A DNA stretch of 64,000 nt from NCBI GenBank assembly GCA_023105745.1, contig JALGQZ010000011.1, forward strand, positions 16,929,475-16,993,474. The letters are read 5' to 3'. Position numbers and translations under genes: made by a program. Below the pieces are notes generated by a model. The model ran no database searches, had not been told where the DNA came from, and worked only from the letters and a program-made list of their open reading frames with translations. This document shows, in pieces, positions 11,383 through 21,467 of the stretch (position 1 is its first letter; each line of letters opens with the position of its first letter). This DNA is from Austropuccinia psidii. Its lineage: Eukaryota > Basidiomycota > Pucciniomycetes > Pucciniales > Sphaerophragmiaceae.

Positions 11383-13213
11383 TGTAAGGTGTGGATATGA
11401 AACTTTGATTAAAAATCAAGTACTTTTCCAATCCTCAAAATTTGTATAAGGTAAAAAATCAATTAAAAATAGTAAGAAATATTATTTTTAAGAGAAAACA
11501 CGCCAATTTTATTTCTTATAACTTTATTAGTATAAAACAATAATATTATAAAGATTTATTGTTTTACCAACAATAAAAATTTATCCAAAAATACTCTACA
11601 AGAGATATTTAAGGCTACAAAAGAAATTTCTTCAAGAGCAATTTCAATTGGAATTAATTGAGCAAGGAACTGCAAGCAATCAATCAAAGAAAAACATCTT
11701 TAAAAAGAATATTCAAGAGAAAACACACCCAAAAGTGACCAGAGTGAATTTGGATACAAAGTGACAACATTTACAGTGATGAAAGATGCTTTAATTTACT
11801 TTTGGGGTGTTTCAGGGGTAAAAAAGATTATAAAAGTTACAAAAAATGATTATAGTGATTCTTTCACGTGGTTAAAAGGTTTAAAATGATTTAAGAAAGG
11901 TGGTTGGAATCTTTTATTGATTGGTTTAACAGTGTTTAAACTAATTATAAAAGGAAAAGATTCTAACATGAAGAGAAAAGTGGGGCAAAGAAGACATTCT
12001 TTTATAGCCATCAATTTTCTTAATCCAAAATTAAAATTTACTCTTGTAAGTCGGTAAAAACAGTCTGACAACAGAAAAGCCAATTATGGCATCATTGAAC
12101 CCTGGTTTAGACCAAAGAAGGGCTGGTTTAAGCCATTTTTAGCCATTTTAGACCCTTAAATCAGCCATTACTACAGCAATACCTGGTCTAGAGCCTTCAA
12201 AACACGTCAGAATGTGTGTAAGAGACGTAGAAACCAGTTAAAGCTGTTTTTACTATGATTGTTTTATCTTAAGGGTAGTTTTACCCTCTTGGCAACAGCT
12301 AAAACTACCCCAGTTGGTATCAAACCCTCATCATCAATTGAGTCCACAGACCATGTAACTCAATTCCAGGCCAAAAGTGATGAACGTTTGCGTGAATTTT
12401 GACACCACACGCCTGTCAGCAAGGATTTTGGGGGTCTAGCTCCCCCTTAGAGCTGGAGTTCCTTTCCCCCCCCCCCCCAAATTTAATCTTTCCAATTTAT
12501 TTTTCCTTTAATTCCTCATCATGTATTATACTTATAATTTACATATGTAATTCAATTGAGTTGTACAGGTCAATACAGTAATAATTGATATTTCATATGT
12601 AAATCAAAGTTCACTTATGTAATACACGCGCACATTTTGACATTTCAATTGAATTCAATTGAAAATACTTTAATTCCTCATAACTTCTAAAATATACACA
12701 ACACCTCAGTTTTAACACAATTTTTGGTGATTAACACTACATGTGATGTGAATTAAATTAAAGTTTTGAGGATTTTCAATTTTCATACAGAAAATACTAA
12801 AAACTTAATTTAATCTTATTTAGAGTTGAGTTACAAAGTTTTCACTCAGAGGTGACCCCACCTGATTTTTGATGAGGAATCCAATGGTGAAATAATTTTT
12901 ATAGGTTTTTTATTGCATAAAAAGTTATAATAATTTTTATTCAAATTTTTTCCAAATTTATTTATTTTTTTACAATTTTGTTAAAAATTCATTTTTACTT
13001 AATTTTTTCAAGTATAATTGTAATTTTATAATTTCAAAGTTTAATGTAATTTTATTTTTAAATTGTAATTACATTTTTAATTGTGAATATAATTTTATAT
13101 TTATATTTTTATTTTTATTTTAATAATATAAGTAAATTTATTTTATTTATATTTATATGTTAATTTTGTATTTGTGGTCTTTTGGGTATATGAAATTACC
13201 TCTAAGGCTCTCA
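11383..13213 (-). repeat. Gy-A middle LTR (3' LTR of the complete unit)
   Basis: 1831 bp, TGTAAGG to CTCTCA. It is the same length as the LTR at 19632-21462 with scattered substitutions. It contains a run of 13 C (12466-12478) and a GGGGG/CCCCC inverted pair just left of it. The open frames on either strand inside it (11850-12083, 12399-12581) have no protein domain and are ignored. Confidence 0.9.
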
Positions 13214-13225
13214 TTCCCTCCCCCT
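13214..13225 (-). other. Gy-A polypurine tract
   Basis: The minus strand reads AGGGGGAGGGAA directly before the LTR start TGAGAGCC. It is an uninterrupted purine run in the expected position. Confidence 0.8.
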
Positions 13226-13236
13226 AAAAAAGAATA

Positions 13237-13491
13237 TTACTTTGTAATATTGGTATTTCTAGTGTGTCTGAATCTCCTGAGGAGTTTGGTAGCTTCTGGT
13301 ATATCTTTCTCTTCTAACCATTCATCTTCACAAGTTGGGTCACTGTACCTAACAAGGTATTCCCTTACTTTTTTGGTTCTTAATTTTCTTTCTTTAAGAA
13401 CTTTGGTAATTTTCTTAGTACCAGATGTCTCAATAGGAGGTATAACTTGGGGAATCTTATTCCTCAAGTGAAATTTCTCAGCATCACTAGA
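13237..13491 (-). CDS. Gy-A chromodomain tail
   Basis: Minus-strand frame in phase with the 628-codon frame upstream, from which a single TAA (13492-13494) separates it. The sequence EYLVRYSDPTCEDEWLEEKD followed by KLLRRFRHTRNT fits the chromodomain-like tail of chromovirus integrases. The Gy-C homologue has Thr where Gy-A has the stop, so the ancestral protein was continuous. Either the stop is a single inactivating mutation or the chromodomain is only made by readthrough. The former is more likely given the other lesions. Confidence 0.8.
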   Translation of the reverse strand, partial: SSDAEKFHLRNKIPQVIPPIETSGTKKITKVLKERKLRTKKVREYLVRYSDPTCEDEWLEEKDIPEATKLLRRFRHTRNTNITK

Positions 13492-15378
13492 TTAATATGG
13501 CTTTATCAAGCTCACTGGAAATGTAGGATGCTTATTGCTAAGTTCTTCAGATAACTCTACTTCAACAGCATTTTCTCCATGGAGGGCCTTAATCACAAAA
13601 GGTCCTGCAAAGGAGTCTCTCAATTTTTTACATCCTTTGATGTTATTGAATTTAGTGGTGGATACAATAACTAGGTCCCCCACTTTGAAATCTGGAGTTG
13701 CATGTGATTTATCCCATTTTTCTTTAGCATATGCAAAAGAGTCCTCCATGCACCTTACTGCATGCTTTCTAGCTTTGTCTAGCATTCCTTTGAAGCTAGC
13801 AGCTGTGGGATGTATTTCAATTAAATCTTTCTGCAAGGAATCTTGGGGTAATTTGGGGTTCCATCCTTTTTCTAGAATAGCAGGAGTTTGATTGGTTCTG
13901 GCATGGATTGATGTTTTGTATGCTAATTCCAGTTCTGGCAACAGAGTACACCAATCATGGGTAAATCCATCACAATCTTTGAATTCAAGGCCATATGCAC
14001 AAACTCTTCTCACCATATCTTCTAAGGTTTGGATCATCCTTTCAGCCAGGCCATCAGTTTGTGGGTGGTAGGATGTAGAGAAAGACAGTTTAGTGCCAAA
14101 TAATTGGTGAAGATTTGTCCATAGTTCTGAAGTGAATTTGGGATCCCTATCACTAATGATATTTGTAAATATCCCAGTCCATGACACTACTCTATTCCAT
14201 ATTAAAAGAGCTGTATCCATGGCTGTATCATCCTTGTGACATGGTAAAAAGATTGGAGTTTCACTGAATCTTTCCACAGTTACTAGGAAAGCATTATAGC
14301 TTCTGTCACCTCCTGGTGGTAGGCCAGTTACCCAATCCATATGGACAATTTCCCAAGGTCTGCTTGGTTCTTGGATTTTTATCGTATTTCCAAGTCTCTT
14401 GCAAGTGGATTTATTTGCCTTTTGGCATCTGTAACAGGTCTTGCAATACTCTGCAACATCTTTCTGCCACATTGGCCACCATATGCAAGTCTTTACTTTC
14501 TCTCTTGTTCTGTCTTCAGACAGATGTCCTGAAAAGGGGCTATCATGGCATTCTTTTAGTACAAGATTGATTAATGACCTGTCCACAACTGTCATGACAC
14601 ATGTGTGCTTTCTGTGGTAAATTATACCATCCAGTAGGTGAAATCTTCCTTCATCATAAGATTCTTCCCATACTTCATCCAAGGCATGTATTAGAGAGTT
14701 GTCTTTACAGCCTTTGTTAAGTAATTGGAATAAGATGCTACAATTCTTATCTTGAGTGTAAATATTTCTGACTTCTTCAAAGAAGGTAGTGTTCAAGTCT
14801 GTAACATTTATTCCTTCTATTGGGATTTGTGGTGAAGCTTCATCTGGCACATAAGCAGGATTATCAATGTTATTTGGTAATGGACATCTGCTTAGTCCAT
14901 CTGCATTCTTATGAATATTCCCATCCTTATGAACAATAGTCATATTGCCTCTGTATTCTTGTATGGCTATTTGCCATCTGAGCATATGTCTGTTGGGTGT
15001 TTTCATGTTTAAAAGTGATTTGACAGCTGTACAATCTGTTATCACCTCAAAAACACATCCCTCCAAGAAGTAGTTTAGTTTTTCCAAGGCTAAGACAAGA
15101 CATAGACATTCCATTTGACTTGCTCCATATCTGGCTTCAGTTGGTTTGATTTTCCTGGATATGAAACATATGGGTCCTTCTACAGGCTTATCATTTATGA
15201 TCTGAACTTGGTGAAGTGCAGCACCCAGTCCATCCCCTGATGCATCAATATACAATTTGAAAGGCAATTTAAAGTCTGGCATCAGTAAGAGTGGAGCAGT
15301 GGTCAAGGCTTCTCTCAGAGACTCAAAATCTTTGACTCTGTCAACAGTCACTTCAAATACTGTGTCTTTGTCACACAA
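13492..15378 (-). CDS. Gy-A RNase H and integrase
   Basis: A 628-codon open frame, the longest real one in the window. RNase H comes first: Asp45 (YIDA), Glu90 (QMEC), Asp115 (ITDC) and Asp160 (NADGLSR), all present. The integrase zinc-binding domain follows ([20 protein letters not shown]). The DDE core has Asp348 (HMDWVTGLP), Asp410 (IISDRDPKF) and Glu446 (DGLAERMIQ), with 35 residues between the last two. The C-terminal domain ends VSLIKPY at a TAA, with the chromodomain beyond. The frame really extends up to the stop at 15427; the first ATG-like codon is not a true start because this is part of a polyprotein. The plus-strand frames inside are shadows. Confidence 0.93.
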   Translation of the reverse strand: MCDKDTVFEVTVDRVKDFESLREALTTAPLLLMPDFKLPFKLYIDASGDGLGAALHQVQIINDKPVEGPICFISRKIKPTEARYGASQMECLCLVLALEKLNYFLEGCVFEVITDCTAVKSLLNMKTPNRHMLRWQIAIQEYRGNMTIVHKDGNIHKNADGLSRCPLPNNIDNPAYVPDEASPQIPIEGINVTDLNTTFFEEVRNIYTQDKNCSILFQLLNKGCKDNSLIHALDEVWEESYDEGRFHLLDGIIYHRKHTCVMTVVDRSLINLVLKECHDSPFSGHLSEDRTREKVKTCIWWPMWQKDVAEYCKTCYRCQKANKSTCKRLGNTIKIQEPSRPWEIVHMDWVTGLPPGGDRSYNAFLVTVERFSETPIFLPCHKDDTAMDTALLIWNRVVSWTGIFTNIISDRDPKFTSELWTNLHQLFGTKLSFSTSYHPQTDGLAERMIQTLEDMVRRVCAYGLEFKDCDGFTHDWCTLLPELELAYKTSIHARTNQTPAILEKGWNPKLPQDSLQKDLIEIHPTAASFKGMLDKARKHAVRCMEDSFAYAKEKWDKSHATPDFKVGDLVIVSTTKFNNIKGCKKLRDSFAGPFVIKALHGENAVEVELSEELSNKHPTFPVSLIKPY

Positions 15379-15426
15379 TTTATAAAGTGGTCTTGCTATG
15401 GATGCAAAATCTTTAATGTGTTGCCT

Positions 15427-16321
15427 TTAATATCCTGCAAAACCTAAGAATGACTGAATTTCTTTCTTGTTCTGAGGCATGGGTTTTAGCAATACTGCTG
15501 CAACTTTGTTTTTGTCAATTCCAAGGGACAAACCAGATACAACATGTCCTAGTCCCTTAAGTTCTTTAAATCCAAAATGGCATTTCTTCAAGGAGATTTT
15601 CATGTTTACTGATTGAATTTTTGTCAAAACTCTGGACAATCTGTACATGTGCTCCTCCCAAGTCTTGGAACAGACAATAATGTCATCAATGTAAATGATT
15701 GACCATCCCTCTGAGAGTTCTTCAGGGAAGATTTCATTCATCATTATTTGGAAGTGTGAAGGTGCATTTTTGATACCAAAGGGCATCCTCAAGTACTCAT
15801 ACACTCCACAATGAACAATAATTCTCAAGTATTTTCTTGCTCTTGGTGTCACCACATTTTTATGTAATCCTTTAAGGGCATCCATAGTGGTTATATACAC
15901 TGCTCGAGATATTTGAGTAAGGGCAATTTGGATTTTTGGTATTGGGTATATGTCTGCGACAATGTAAGTGTTCAGAGCTCTAAAGTCCCCAACCATTCTG
16001 GATTTTCCATTATGCCATGCCACTATGACTGGTGTAGTTATTTCTACTTCTTCATTGTGGCCTACTTTTCTTATTACACAAAGGTCCAGAAGTTCTTTGA
16101 TATGAATTTCTATAGCTTCTCTTGATTTTGGACTTGCTGGATATGCAGGTCTTCTTAAGAGTGGTGGATAAGGTCTCTCAATATTAAGAATGATGTCAAC
16201 TTCATGACCAATAATTGCTCCTAGAGGTTCTTTGTCTGAAGCAAATGCTCCTCTGTGGTCATACAAAAGGGAAGAAAGTTCATTTTCTTGTTTATCAGTC
16301 AGATGAAGGCTTATTTCAGCC
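15427..16321 (-). CDS. Gy-A reverse transcriptase
   Basis: The frame 15427-16266 holds a full gypsy reverse transcriptase: the linker (EPLGAIIGHEVDIILNIE), PPLLRRPAYPASP, MVGDFRALNTY, the first catalytic Asp129 (TTMDALKG), MPFGIKNAPSHF, the catalytic box YIDD (192-195) and the thumb SLKKCHFGFKELKGLGH. It ends FLGFAGY followed by TAA where the related Gy-C copy reads Tyr-Tyr-Arg, so one Tyr codon has become a stop. The true N-terminal side continues to about 16321 and joins the protease frame after a one-base shift in an A-run near 16322-16326. Of the three gypsy copies here this is the only one with an intact YIDD. Confidence 0.92.
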
Positions 16322-16909
16322 TCATTTTAACTGTTCAGACTTGAATTTCTCTAACTCTAAGTTGACTGTTGATACTTTGTTTACTGCAATTTGTCTTTTA
16401 AATGGTAAAAAGGCAAATTTTTGGCGCTTCTTGTCTCCAATAGTAAAGTATCTTTCTTTGTTGTTATGAAAATCTATTCCATACATGATTAAATAGTCAT
16501 TTCCCAATATAAAATGAGTACTAGAGCAATTTTCCATAACAACAAATTCAACTGTGATTCTTAAATTCCCATTTATGTGTGGGAATATGACATTGGTCTT
16601 GAAAATTCCTAATGCTTTCATTTGATTGCTTGCACTGTTACATTTTATACCATCAATTGATGACAATTGGTCTTCAAAATTTGGTACACAAGTCTTAAGA
16701 AAAGATTTTCCAACACGAGAGCAGAAGGCTCCTGGGTCAAGAAAAAGTTTGGTGGGTCTGTTGTCAATCACCACTTCTGTTATACAGGAGCTACCAGCTG
16801 TATAACCTTTTCCCCTGTTTGGTTTTGTTTTCATAAGTTGTGCATCTTGAACTTTTGATAAATCAAGTTGACCATTGCTCAATTGTGGCAAGCGGGAATA
16901 AGATTCCAT
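16322..16909 (-). CDS. Gy-A aspartic protease
   Basis: A 195-codon frame. The retropepsin core has ITEVVIDNRPTKLFLDPGAF (Asp58) and the second half TVEFVVMENCSSTHFILGND, YLIMYGID. The active-site triplet is Asp-Pro-Gly instead of Asp-Ser-Gly or Asp-Thr-Gly; Gy-C and Gy-B both have DSG. Pro at this place should disturb the fireman's-grip hydrogen bonding, so it is probably inactivating. The frame ends at a TGA caused by one extra base relative to the Gy-C reading. Upstream, an acidic linker (16910-17086) joins it to Gag in the same polyprotein. Confidence 0.88.
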   Translation of the reverse strand: MESYSRLPQLSNGQLDLSKVQDAQLMKTKPNRGKGYTAGSSCITEVVIDNRPTKLFLDPGAFCSRVGKSFLKTCVPNFEDQLSSIDGIKCNSASNQMKALGIFKTNVIFPHINGNLRITVEFVVMENCSSTHFILGNDYLIMYGIDFHNNKERYFTIGDKKRQKFAFLPFKRQIAVNKVSTVNLELEKFKSEQLK

Positions 16910-17045
16910 GATGTCAAAAGTGGCATTGATATTTTCTATATCTTTTGAAGATTCAGAAAATATTGATGACTTGTCATCTGAATTGTTTTCAATTATGTCA
17001 TCTTTCTCAACATCAGGTTCCTTTTCAATATCAATTTCATTGATT

Positions 17046-17087
17046 TTTCCCTTCTTTGAACATGTATTGGCTAAATGGGTGGTGCTT
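17046..17087 (-). pseudogene. Gy-A Gag zinc knuckle, destroyed
   Basis: Alignment with the Gy-C knuckle gives FHIF-stop-STTHLANTC against CHKCGSTSHLANTC. Both leading Cys codons have become Phe (TGT/TGC to TTC) and the Gly codon a stop, while the His and the last Cys remain. Packaging RNA through this finger would be lost even without the stop. Confidence 0.75.
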
Positions 17088-17908
17088 TAGAAAATATGGA
17101 ACTTTCTGACTGTATCTGCAGGTTTATACTTAATATTATTAGAATTTTCTTTGGGGGTTTTGTCCACAGAATCTTTCCAAGGTGTATTAAACCTTGTTTT
17201 GAGATTCACCCTACTAGAACCAATTTTGGTTTTGGTGGTTACTTCTTCCAATATATTGATAATATCCTCTGCTGAAGATTGTTCAGTAGTCCTGCTTTTG
17301 ATAGCATGCTCTAAGTCACCTCCACATTTTCTCAGAATTTTTCTATGGATAATAAATTCTGAAATGTCAGGATATAATGCTGTTAATCTGTCTTTTTGTT
17401 GGCAAAACCATGGTAAAGCTTTGTCTTTATCAGAATTAAATTTAGCAGATTCAAAGGCCGTTTCAACTTTAAATCTCCAAGCATCATTTGCCCATTTGTT
17501 GATGATTTGGGTTTTCCACCAAGTCCAACTCTGGTGTCCATGTGCTTGCCTTATTTTGATGTACCATCTGTGAGCTGATTTGGTAAACAAGGTGTTAAAT
17601 CTGGCTGTTACCAATCTATCTGGTAATTCAAAATCTTCTTTGATCATTTCAATACCTATAATGAATTCCATATGGTCATACTCTCCTTCACCACTGAAGT
17701 GAGGCCATTCTTTAAGTTTTGGAACTTCTTTCAAGAGTGCTTGGCCCATTGATGGTTCTAAGTTATGGAAAGAAGTACAAAATTCATTTTTTAACTGTGA
17801 ATTTTCAATATCCAATACTTGTGGATTGGCAATTCTTGCATCTTCATTTTGATTTGGAGGTGTAGACATTCTTGGTAAAGTGTTTAGCAGTTGTTCAATA
17901 TCATTCAT
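17087..17908 (-). CDS. Gy-A Gag capsid
   Basis: A 273-codon frame beginning MNDIEQLLNTLPRMSTPPNQ. The retrotransposon gag/capsid domain runs from about residue 65 (LKEWPHFSGEGEYDHMEFI) to 235: ARFNTLFTKSAHRWYIKIRQ, WTWWKTQIINKWANDAWRF, LPWFCQQKDRLTALYPD, KILRKCGGDLEHAIKSRTTE. It forms the virus-like particle shell. The ATG immediately follows the TAA that ends the upstream coiled-coil frame, and the two frames are in phase, so this is one polyprotein cut by one stop rather than a separate gene. The frame stops inside the zinc knuckle. The plus-strand frame 17151-17573 is a shadow. Confidence 0.88.
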   Translation of the reverse strand: MNDIEQLLNTLPRMSTPPNQNEDARIANPQVLDIENSQLKNEFCTSFHNLEPSMGQALLKEVPKLKEWPHFSGEGEYDHMEFIIGIEMIKEDFELPDRLVTARFNTLFTKSAHRWYIKIRQAHGHQSWTWWKTQIINKWANDAWRFKVETAFESAKFNSDKDKALPWFCQQKDRLTALYPDISEFIIHRKILRKCGGDLEHAIKSRTTEQSSAEDIINILEEVTTKTKIGSSRVNLKTRFNTPWKDSVDKTPKENSNNIKYKPADTVRKFHIF

Positions 17909-18510
17909 TTAACTGTTGCTACACCTTTGTGAATTTCTTAATTCATGTTGCAAGTTTTGTATAGAGCTTATGACATTCTTTTTATGATCATCCTCTTTAT
18001 AGTTTAGCTCATTCCATAATTCTGTTTGTTTATTATTATCAGATATAGCTTCATTAAACTTTATTGTTAATTTTGATAATTCCTCTCTTGAGGTATCAAA
18101 ATGCTTTTTCAGGGAAATTATATTTGTCTTTACTTCAGCAAATGATTTTGAAATATCATCAAGAGATTTTTTATTATCTTCTTTGATAGTGCTTATGGCT
18201 TGTTTTATTCTTGTTTCAATTATGTCATCAATATTGAATTTAGAATATTTGTCTGTTAGTTCTTTAATAATGGCAGATTTCTCATTTATCTTAATGCCAA
18301 AAGAATTATCATTATTGAAAGTTTTGATTTTTCTTAAAACTCTTTCAAAGCATTTAAGTGTATCATTCATTTGCCTCAGACTCAAGTTATTTGTCTTAAG
18401 ATTGTCACAAATTGATGTATTTTTATCAGAAAGATGACTTTCTACGTCAGAAATAGCTTTATACAACTCTGGAATACACTCAGAAGTATCAGAAATTATT
18501 TTTGATATTT
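17909..18510 (-). CDS. Gy-A Gag coiled-coil segment
   Basis: The last 200 codons of a minus-strand frame contain a long alpha-helical, heptad-like region: ECIPELYKAISDVESHLSDK, LKCFERVLRKIKTFNND, IKEDNKKSLDDISKSFAEVK, LSKLTIKFNEAISDNNKQTE. It is strongly charged and Asn/Lys-rich. It links the basic N-terminal part with the capsid and ends TAA just before the capsid ATG. The upstream 170 codons of the same open frame (18511-19027) read out of phase with the conserved N-terminal part, so a frameshift lies near 18505-18515. Confidence 0.75.
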
Positions 18511-19145
18511 TGATCTGGCTTCCTCCTTCTTTTGTAATTCCATCATGGTTCTGGCCATCTGAAATACATTTTCCATGGCATCCTGTTGAATCTTTGGGAT
18601 TCTGCAGCCCTGGCTGTAAGGTTTTGGGGCTGGTGCCTTCCCTTTGCCCTTGTTTGGAGTTTGTGGCTGCGTTTTCACATTGGAATTGCTGGTGCTGGCC
18701 ACTGGGGCTGGTTTTGGCACTGGTTTGGGTGATGGAGGGTTGTTTTTCCTCCATTCTAGTGTCAAAAGCATCATGTTTTTCTTCTCCATGAATGGATGCC
18801 ATCCATTGAGCAATTTGCAAGTATTGGGATGGACCAGGAATTTTCTCACAGTCAGGTAAGAATTCATGCAATTCTTCCACAGGTCTACAAGGATCTGGTA
18901 CTCCTTGAGCTGAAGTGCATTTTTGTATGCACTGTGGATGGCTTTGTAAATGTCCACTGAGGCTTGTTGTGGCGGTGTCAACTCTTTTTGAAGGTAAAAT
19001 GGTGTTATCAGCTTCAGAATGACCCATTTTAGTTGTTTGGAAGTCATCAACTGACCCTTTTCCTTCTGTACCTGATTGGCCTCTGCCATAATCACGTCTA
19101 TTACCTTTCTGAGAGCTGCTTGAGAGGTTATAGCTGGCTCATGAT
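18496..19145 (-). CDS. Gy-A Gag N-terminal region (second visible exon)
   Basis: The frame 18496-19095 holds the N-terminal Gag region conserved in Gy-C: QASVDIYKAIHSAYKNALQL, LWKNCMNSYLTVRKF, LLNGWHPF, then a Pro/Lys-rich linker (PSPKPVPKPAPVASTSNS, NKGKGKAPAPKP) and QDAMENVFQMARTMMELQKK. Gy-C has IEIYQSQYKNWF, KMNSYLQVKKFM and LLRGWKPM at the same places. The frame continues upstream to the intron acceptor at 19146, where it joins the leader exon in phase. Its function beyond Gag is not known. The basic linker may bind RNA. Confidence 0.78.
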
Positions 19146-19210
19146 CTAGTTGAAGGCATAATTATGGTTAAAAAAGGCTTAAAATAGTAATTTTACGTCA
19201 AAAAACTTAC
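19146..19210 (-). other. Predicted intron in Gy-A gag leader (copy 2)
   Basis: 65 bp, donor GTAAGT, acceptor AACTAG on the minus strand. The acceptor differs by one base from the other copy (ACCAG). Its donor end carries the block AATTTTACGTCAAAAAAC (19189-19206, plus strand). Confidence 0.65.
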
Positions 19211-19408
19211 TATTGGCAAAAGCTTTGGCTTTCTAAAGAGTATTACTTATTTCCAAGTTGACTAATTCAGAAGAAATTGGCTCTGGTTGAATATTCTGAG
19301 TCACAATAATAGTACTATTATGATCAGAATTAACAGTACTGGCAGGAATAATGCTGATTACTGTTGAGGCTGTTTCAATTTTTTCTTGTCTTACCACGTT
19401 TTCAGACA
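19211..19408 (-). pseudogene. Gy-A Gag leader exon
   Basis: The minus-strand exon starts after the acceptor TTTTTCATCAATTTTAG (pyrimidine-rich, AG then TG) and reads SENVVRQEKIETASTVISII. It ends at the GTAAGT donor. A TAG after NTL interrupts this copy, whereas the duplicate at 10962-11159 has Gln there. The start codon must lie in an exon further upstream, probably in the LTR or leader, which could not be placed. An ATG-like start inside the preceding intron sequence is not trusted. Confidence 0.62.
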
Positions 19409-19611
19409 CTAAAATTGATGAAAAACCCAATTATTTAAGTAAAAAAAGAATATTTCAAAAAGTAAATTAAAATGTAAGCCTCACTTATAATATTAAAGAA
19501 AATATTTTTTTATTGATTTGTTGAATTATAAGTATTTTTTATATGTTTTTAAATTTTTCAATATAAGAAAAAAGATTTAAAAAGAGTAAAAAAATATGTC
19601 ACAGGTAAAAT

Positions 19612-19629
19612 ATCACGGCTGGGCCCCCA
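19612..19629 (-). other. Gy-A primer-binding site
   Basis: The minus strand reads TGGGGGCCCAGCCGTGAT, two bases inside the 5' LTR end (TTACA). Its complement ends in CCA with C as discriminator base, as in eukaryotic proline tRNAs, so a tRNA-Pro-like primer is possible. The same sequence is at 11363-11380. Confidence 0.6.
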
Positions 19630-19631
19630 AA

Positions 19632-21462
19632 TGTAAGGTGTGGATATGAAACTTTGATTAAAAATCAAGTACTTTTCCAGTCCTCAAAATTTGTATAAGG
19701 TAAAAAATCAATTAAAAATAGTAAGAAATATTATTTTTAACAGAAAAGACGCCAATTTCATTGCTTATAACTTCATTAGTATAAAACAATAATATTATAA
19801 AGATTTATTGTTTTACCAACAATAAAAATTTATCCAAAAATACTCTACAAGAGATATTTAAGGCTACAAAAGAAATTTCTTCAAGAGAAATTTCAATTGG
19901 AATTAATTGAGCAAGGAACTGCAAGCAATTAATTAGAGAAAAACTTCTTTAAAAAGAATATTCAAGAGAAAACATGCCCAAAAGTGACCAGAGTGAATTT
20001 GGAAACAAAGTGACAACATTTACAGTGATGAAAGATGCTTTAATTTACTTTTGGGGTGGTTCAGGGGTAAAAAAGATTATAAAAGTTACAAACAATGACT
20101 ATAGTGATTCTTTCACGTTGTTAAAAGGTTTCAAATGATTTAAGAAAGGTGGTTGGAATCTTTGATTGATTGGTTTAACAGTGTTTAAACTAATTATAAA
20201 AGGAAAAGATTCTAACATGAAGAGAAAAGTGGGGCAAAGAAGACATTCTTTTATAGCCATCAATTTTCTTAATCCAAAATTAAAATTTACTCTTGTCGGT
20301 CGGTAAAAACAGTCTGACAACAGAAAAGCCAATTATGGCATCATTGAACCTTGGTTTAGACCAAAAAGGTGCTGGTTTAAGCCATTTTTAGCCATTTTAG
20401 ACCCTTAAATCAGCCATTACTATAGCAGGACCTGGTCTAGAGCCTTCAAAACACGTCAGAATGTGTGTAAGAGACGTAGAAACCAGTTAAAACTGTTTTT
20501 ACTATGATTTTTTTATCTTGAGGGTAGTTTTACCCTCTTGGCAACAGCTAAAACTACCCCAGTTGGTATCAAAACCTCATCATCAATTGAGTCCACAGAC
20601 CCTGTAGCTCAATTCCAGGCCAAAAGTGATGAAATTTTGCGTGAATTTTGACACCACACACCTTTCAGAAAGGATTTTGGGGGTCTAGCTCCCCCTTAGA
20701 GCTCAAGTTCCTTTCCCCCCCCCCCCAAATTTAATCTTTCCAATTTATTTTTCCTTTAATTCCTCATCATGTATTATACTTATAATTTACATATGTAATT
20801 CAATTGAGTTGTACAGTTCAATACAGTAATAATTGATACCCCATATGTAAATCAAAGTTCACTTATGTAATACATGCGCACATTTTGACATTTCAATTGA
20901 ATTCAATTGAAAATACTTTAATTCCTCATAACTTATAAAATATACACAACACCTCATTTTTAACACAATCTTTGGTGATTAACACTACATGTGATGTGAA
21001 TTAAATTGAAGTTTTGAGGATTTTCAATTTTCATACAGAAAATACTAAAAACTTAATTTAATCTTATTTAGAGTTGAGTTACAAAGTTTTCACTCAGAGG
21101 TGACCCCACCTGATTTTTGATGAGGAATCCAATGGTGAAATAATTTTTATATGTTTATTTATTGTATAAAAAGTTACAATAATTATTATTTAACTGTTTT
21201 CCAAATTTATTTATTTTTTTACAATTTTGTTAAAAATTCATTTTTACTTAATTTTTTCAAGTATAAATGTAATTACATAATTTCAAAATTTAATATAATT
21301 TTATTTTTAAATTTTAATTAAATTTTTAATTTTGAATATAATTTTATATTTATATTTTGACTTTTATTTTAATAATATAAATAAATTTATTTTATTTATA
21401 TTTATATGTTAATTTTGTATTTGGGGTCTTTTGGGTATATGAAATTACCTCTAAGGCTCACA
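19632..21462 (-). repeat. Gy-A right LTR (5' LTR of the complete unit)
   Basis: 1831 bp, TGTAAGG to GCTCACA, followed by the target duplication AGATT (21463-21467). It has a 12-C run at 20715-20726. Differences from the middle LTR include many G/T and A/C pairs as well as transitions. Confidence 0.92.
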
Positions 21463-21467
21463 AGATT

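Larger units (their letters stand above)
10216..21462 (-). mobile_element. Gy-A: tandem three-LTR Ty3/gypsy chromovirus
   Basis: Three LTRs of one family, at 19632-21462, 11383-13213 and truncated at 10216-10796, enclose one full internal region (13214-19631) and one truncated internal region (10797-11382). The whole array is flanked by one perfect 5-bp duplication AGATT (10211-10215 and 21463-21467), within Gy-C gag sequence that resumes on both sides. The two full LTRs are each 1831 bp and differ by only a few percent by eye, so this is the youngest element. The likely origin is unequal LTR recombination followed by a deletion joining leader to LTR near 10796/10797. Confidence 0.9.

Noticed and set aside
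17151..17573. 140-codon plus-strand frame opposite the Gy-A capsid
   Set aside because: Antisense shadow of a well-supported capsid frame.
18511..19027. Upstream half of the 372-codon minus-strand frame (Ser/Gln/His-rich)
   Set aside because: Out of phase with the N-terminal Gag region conserved in Gy-C; only the downstream coiled-coil half is kept.
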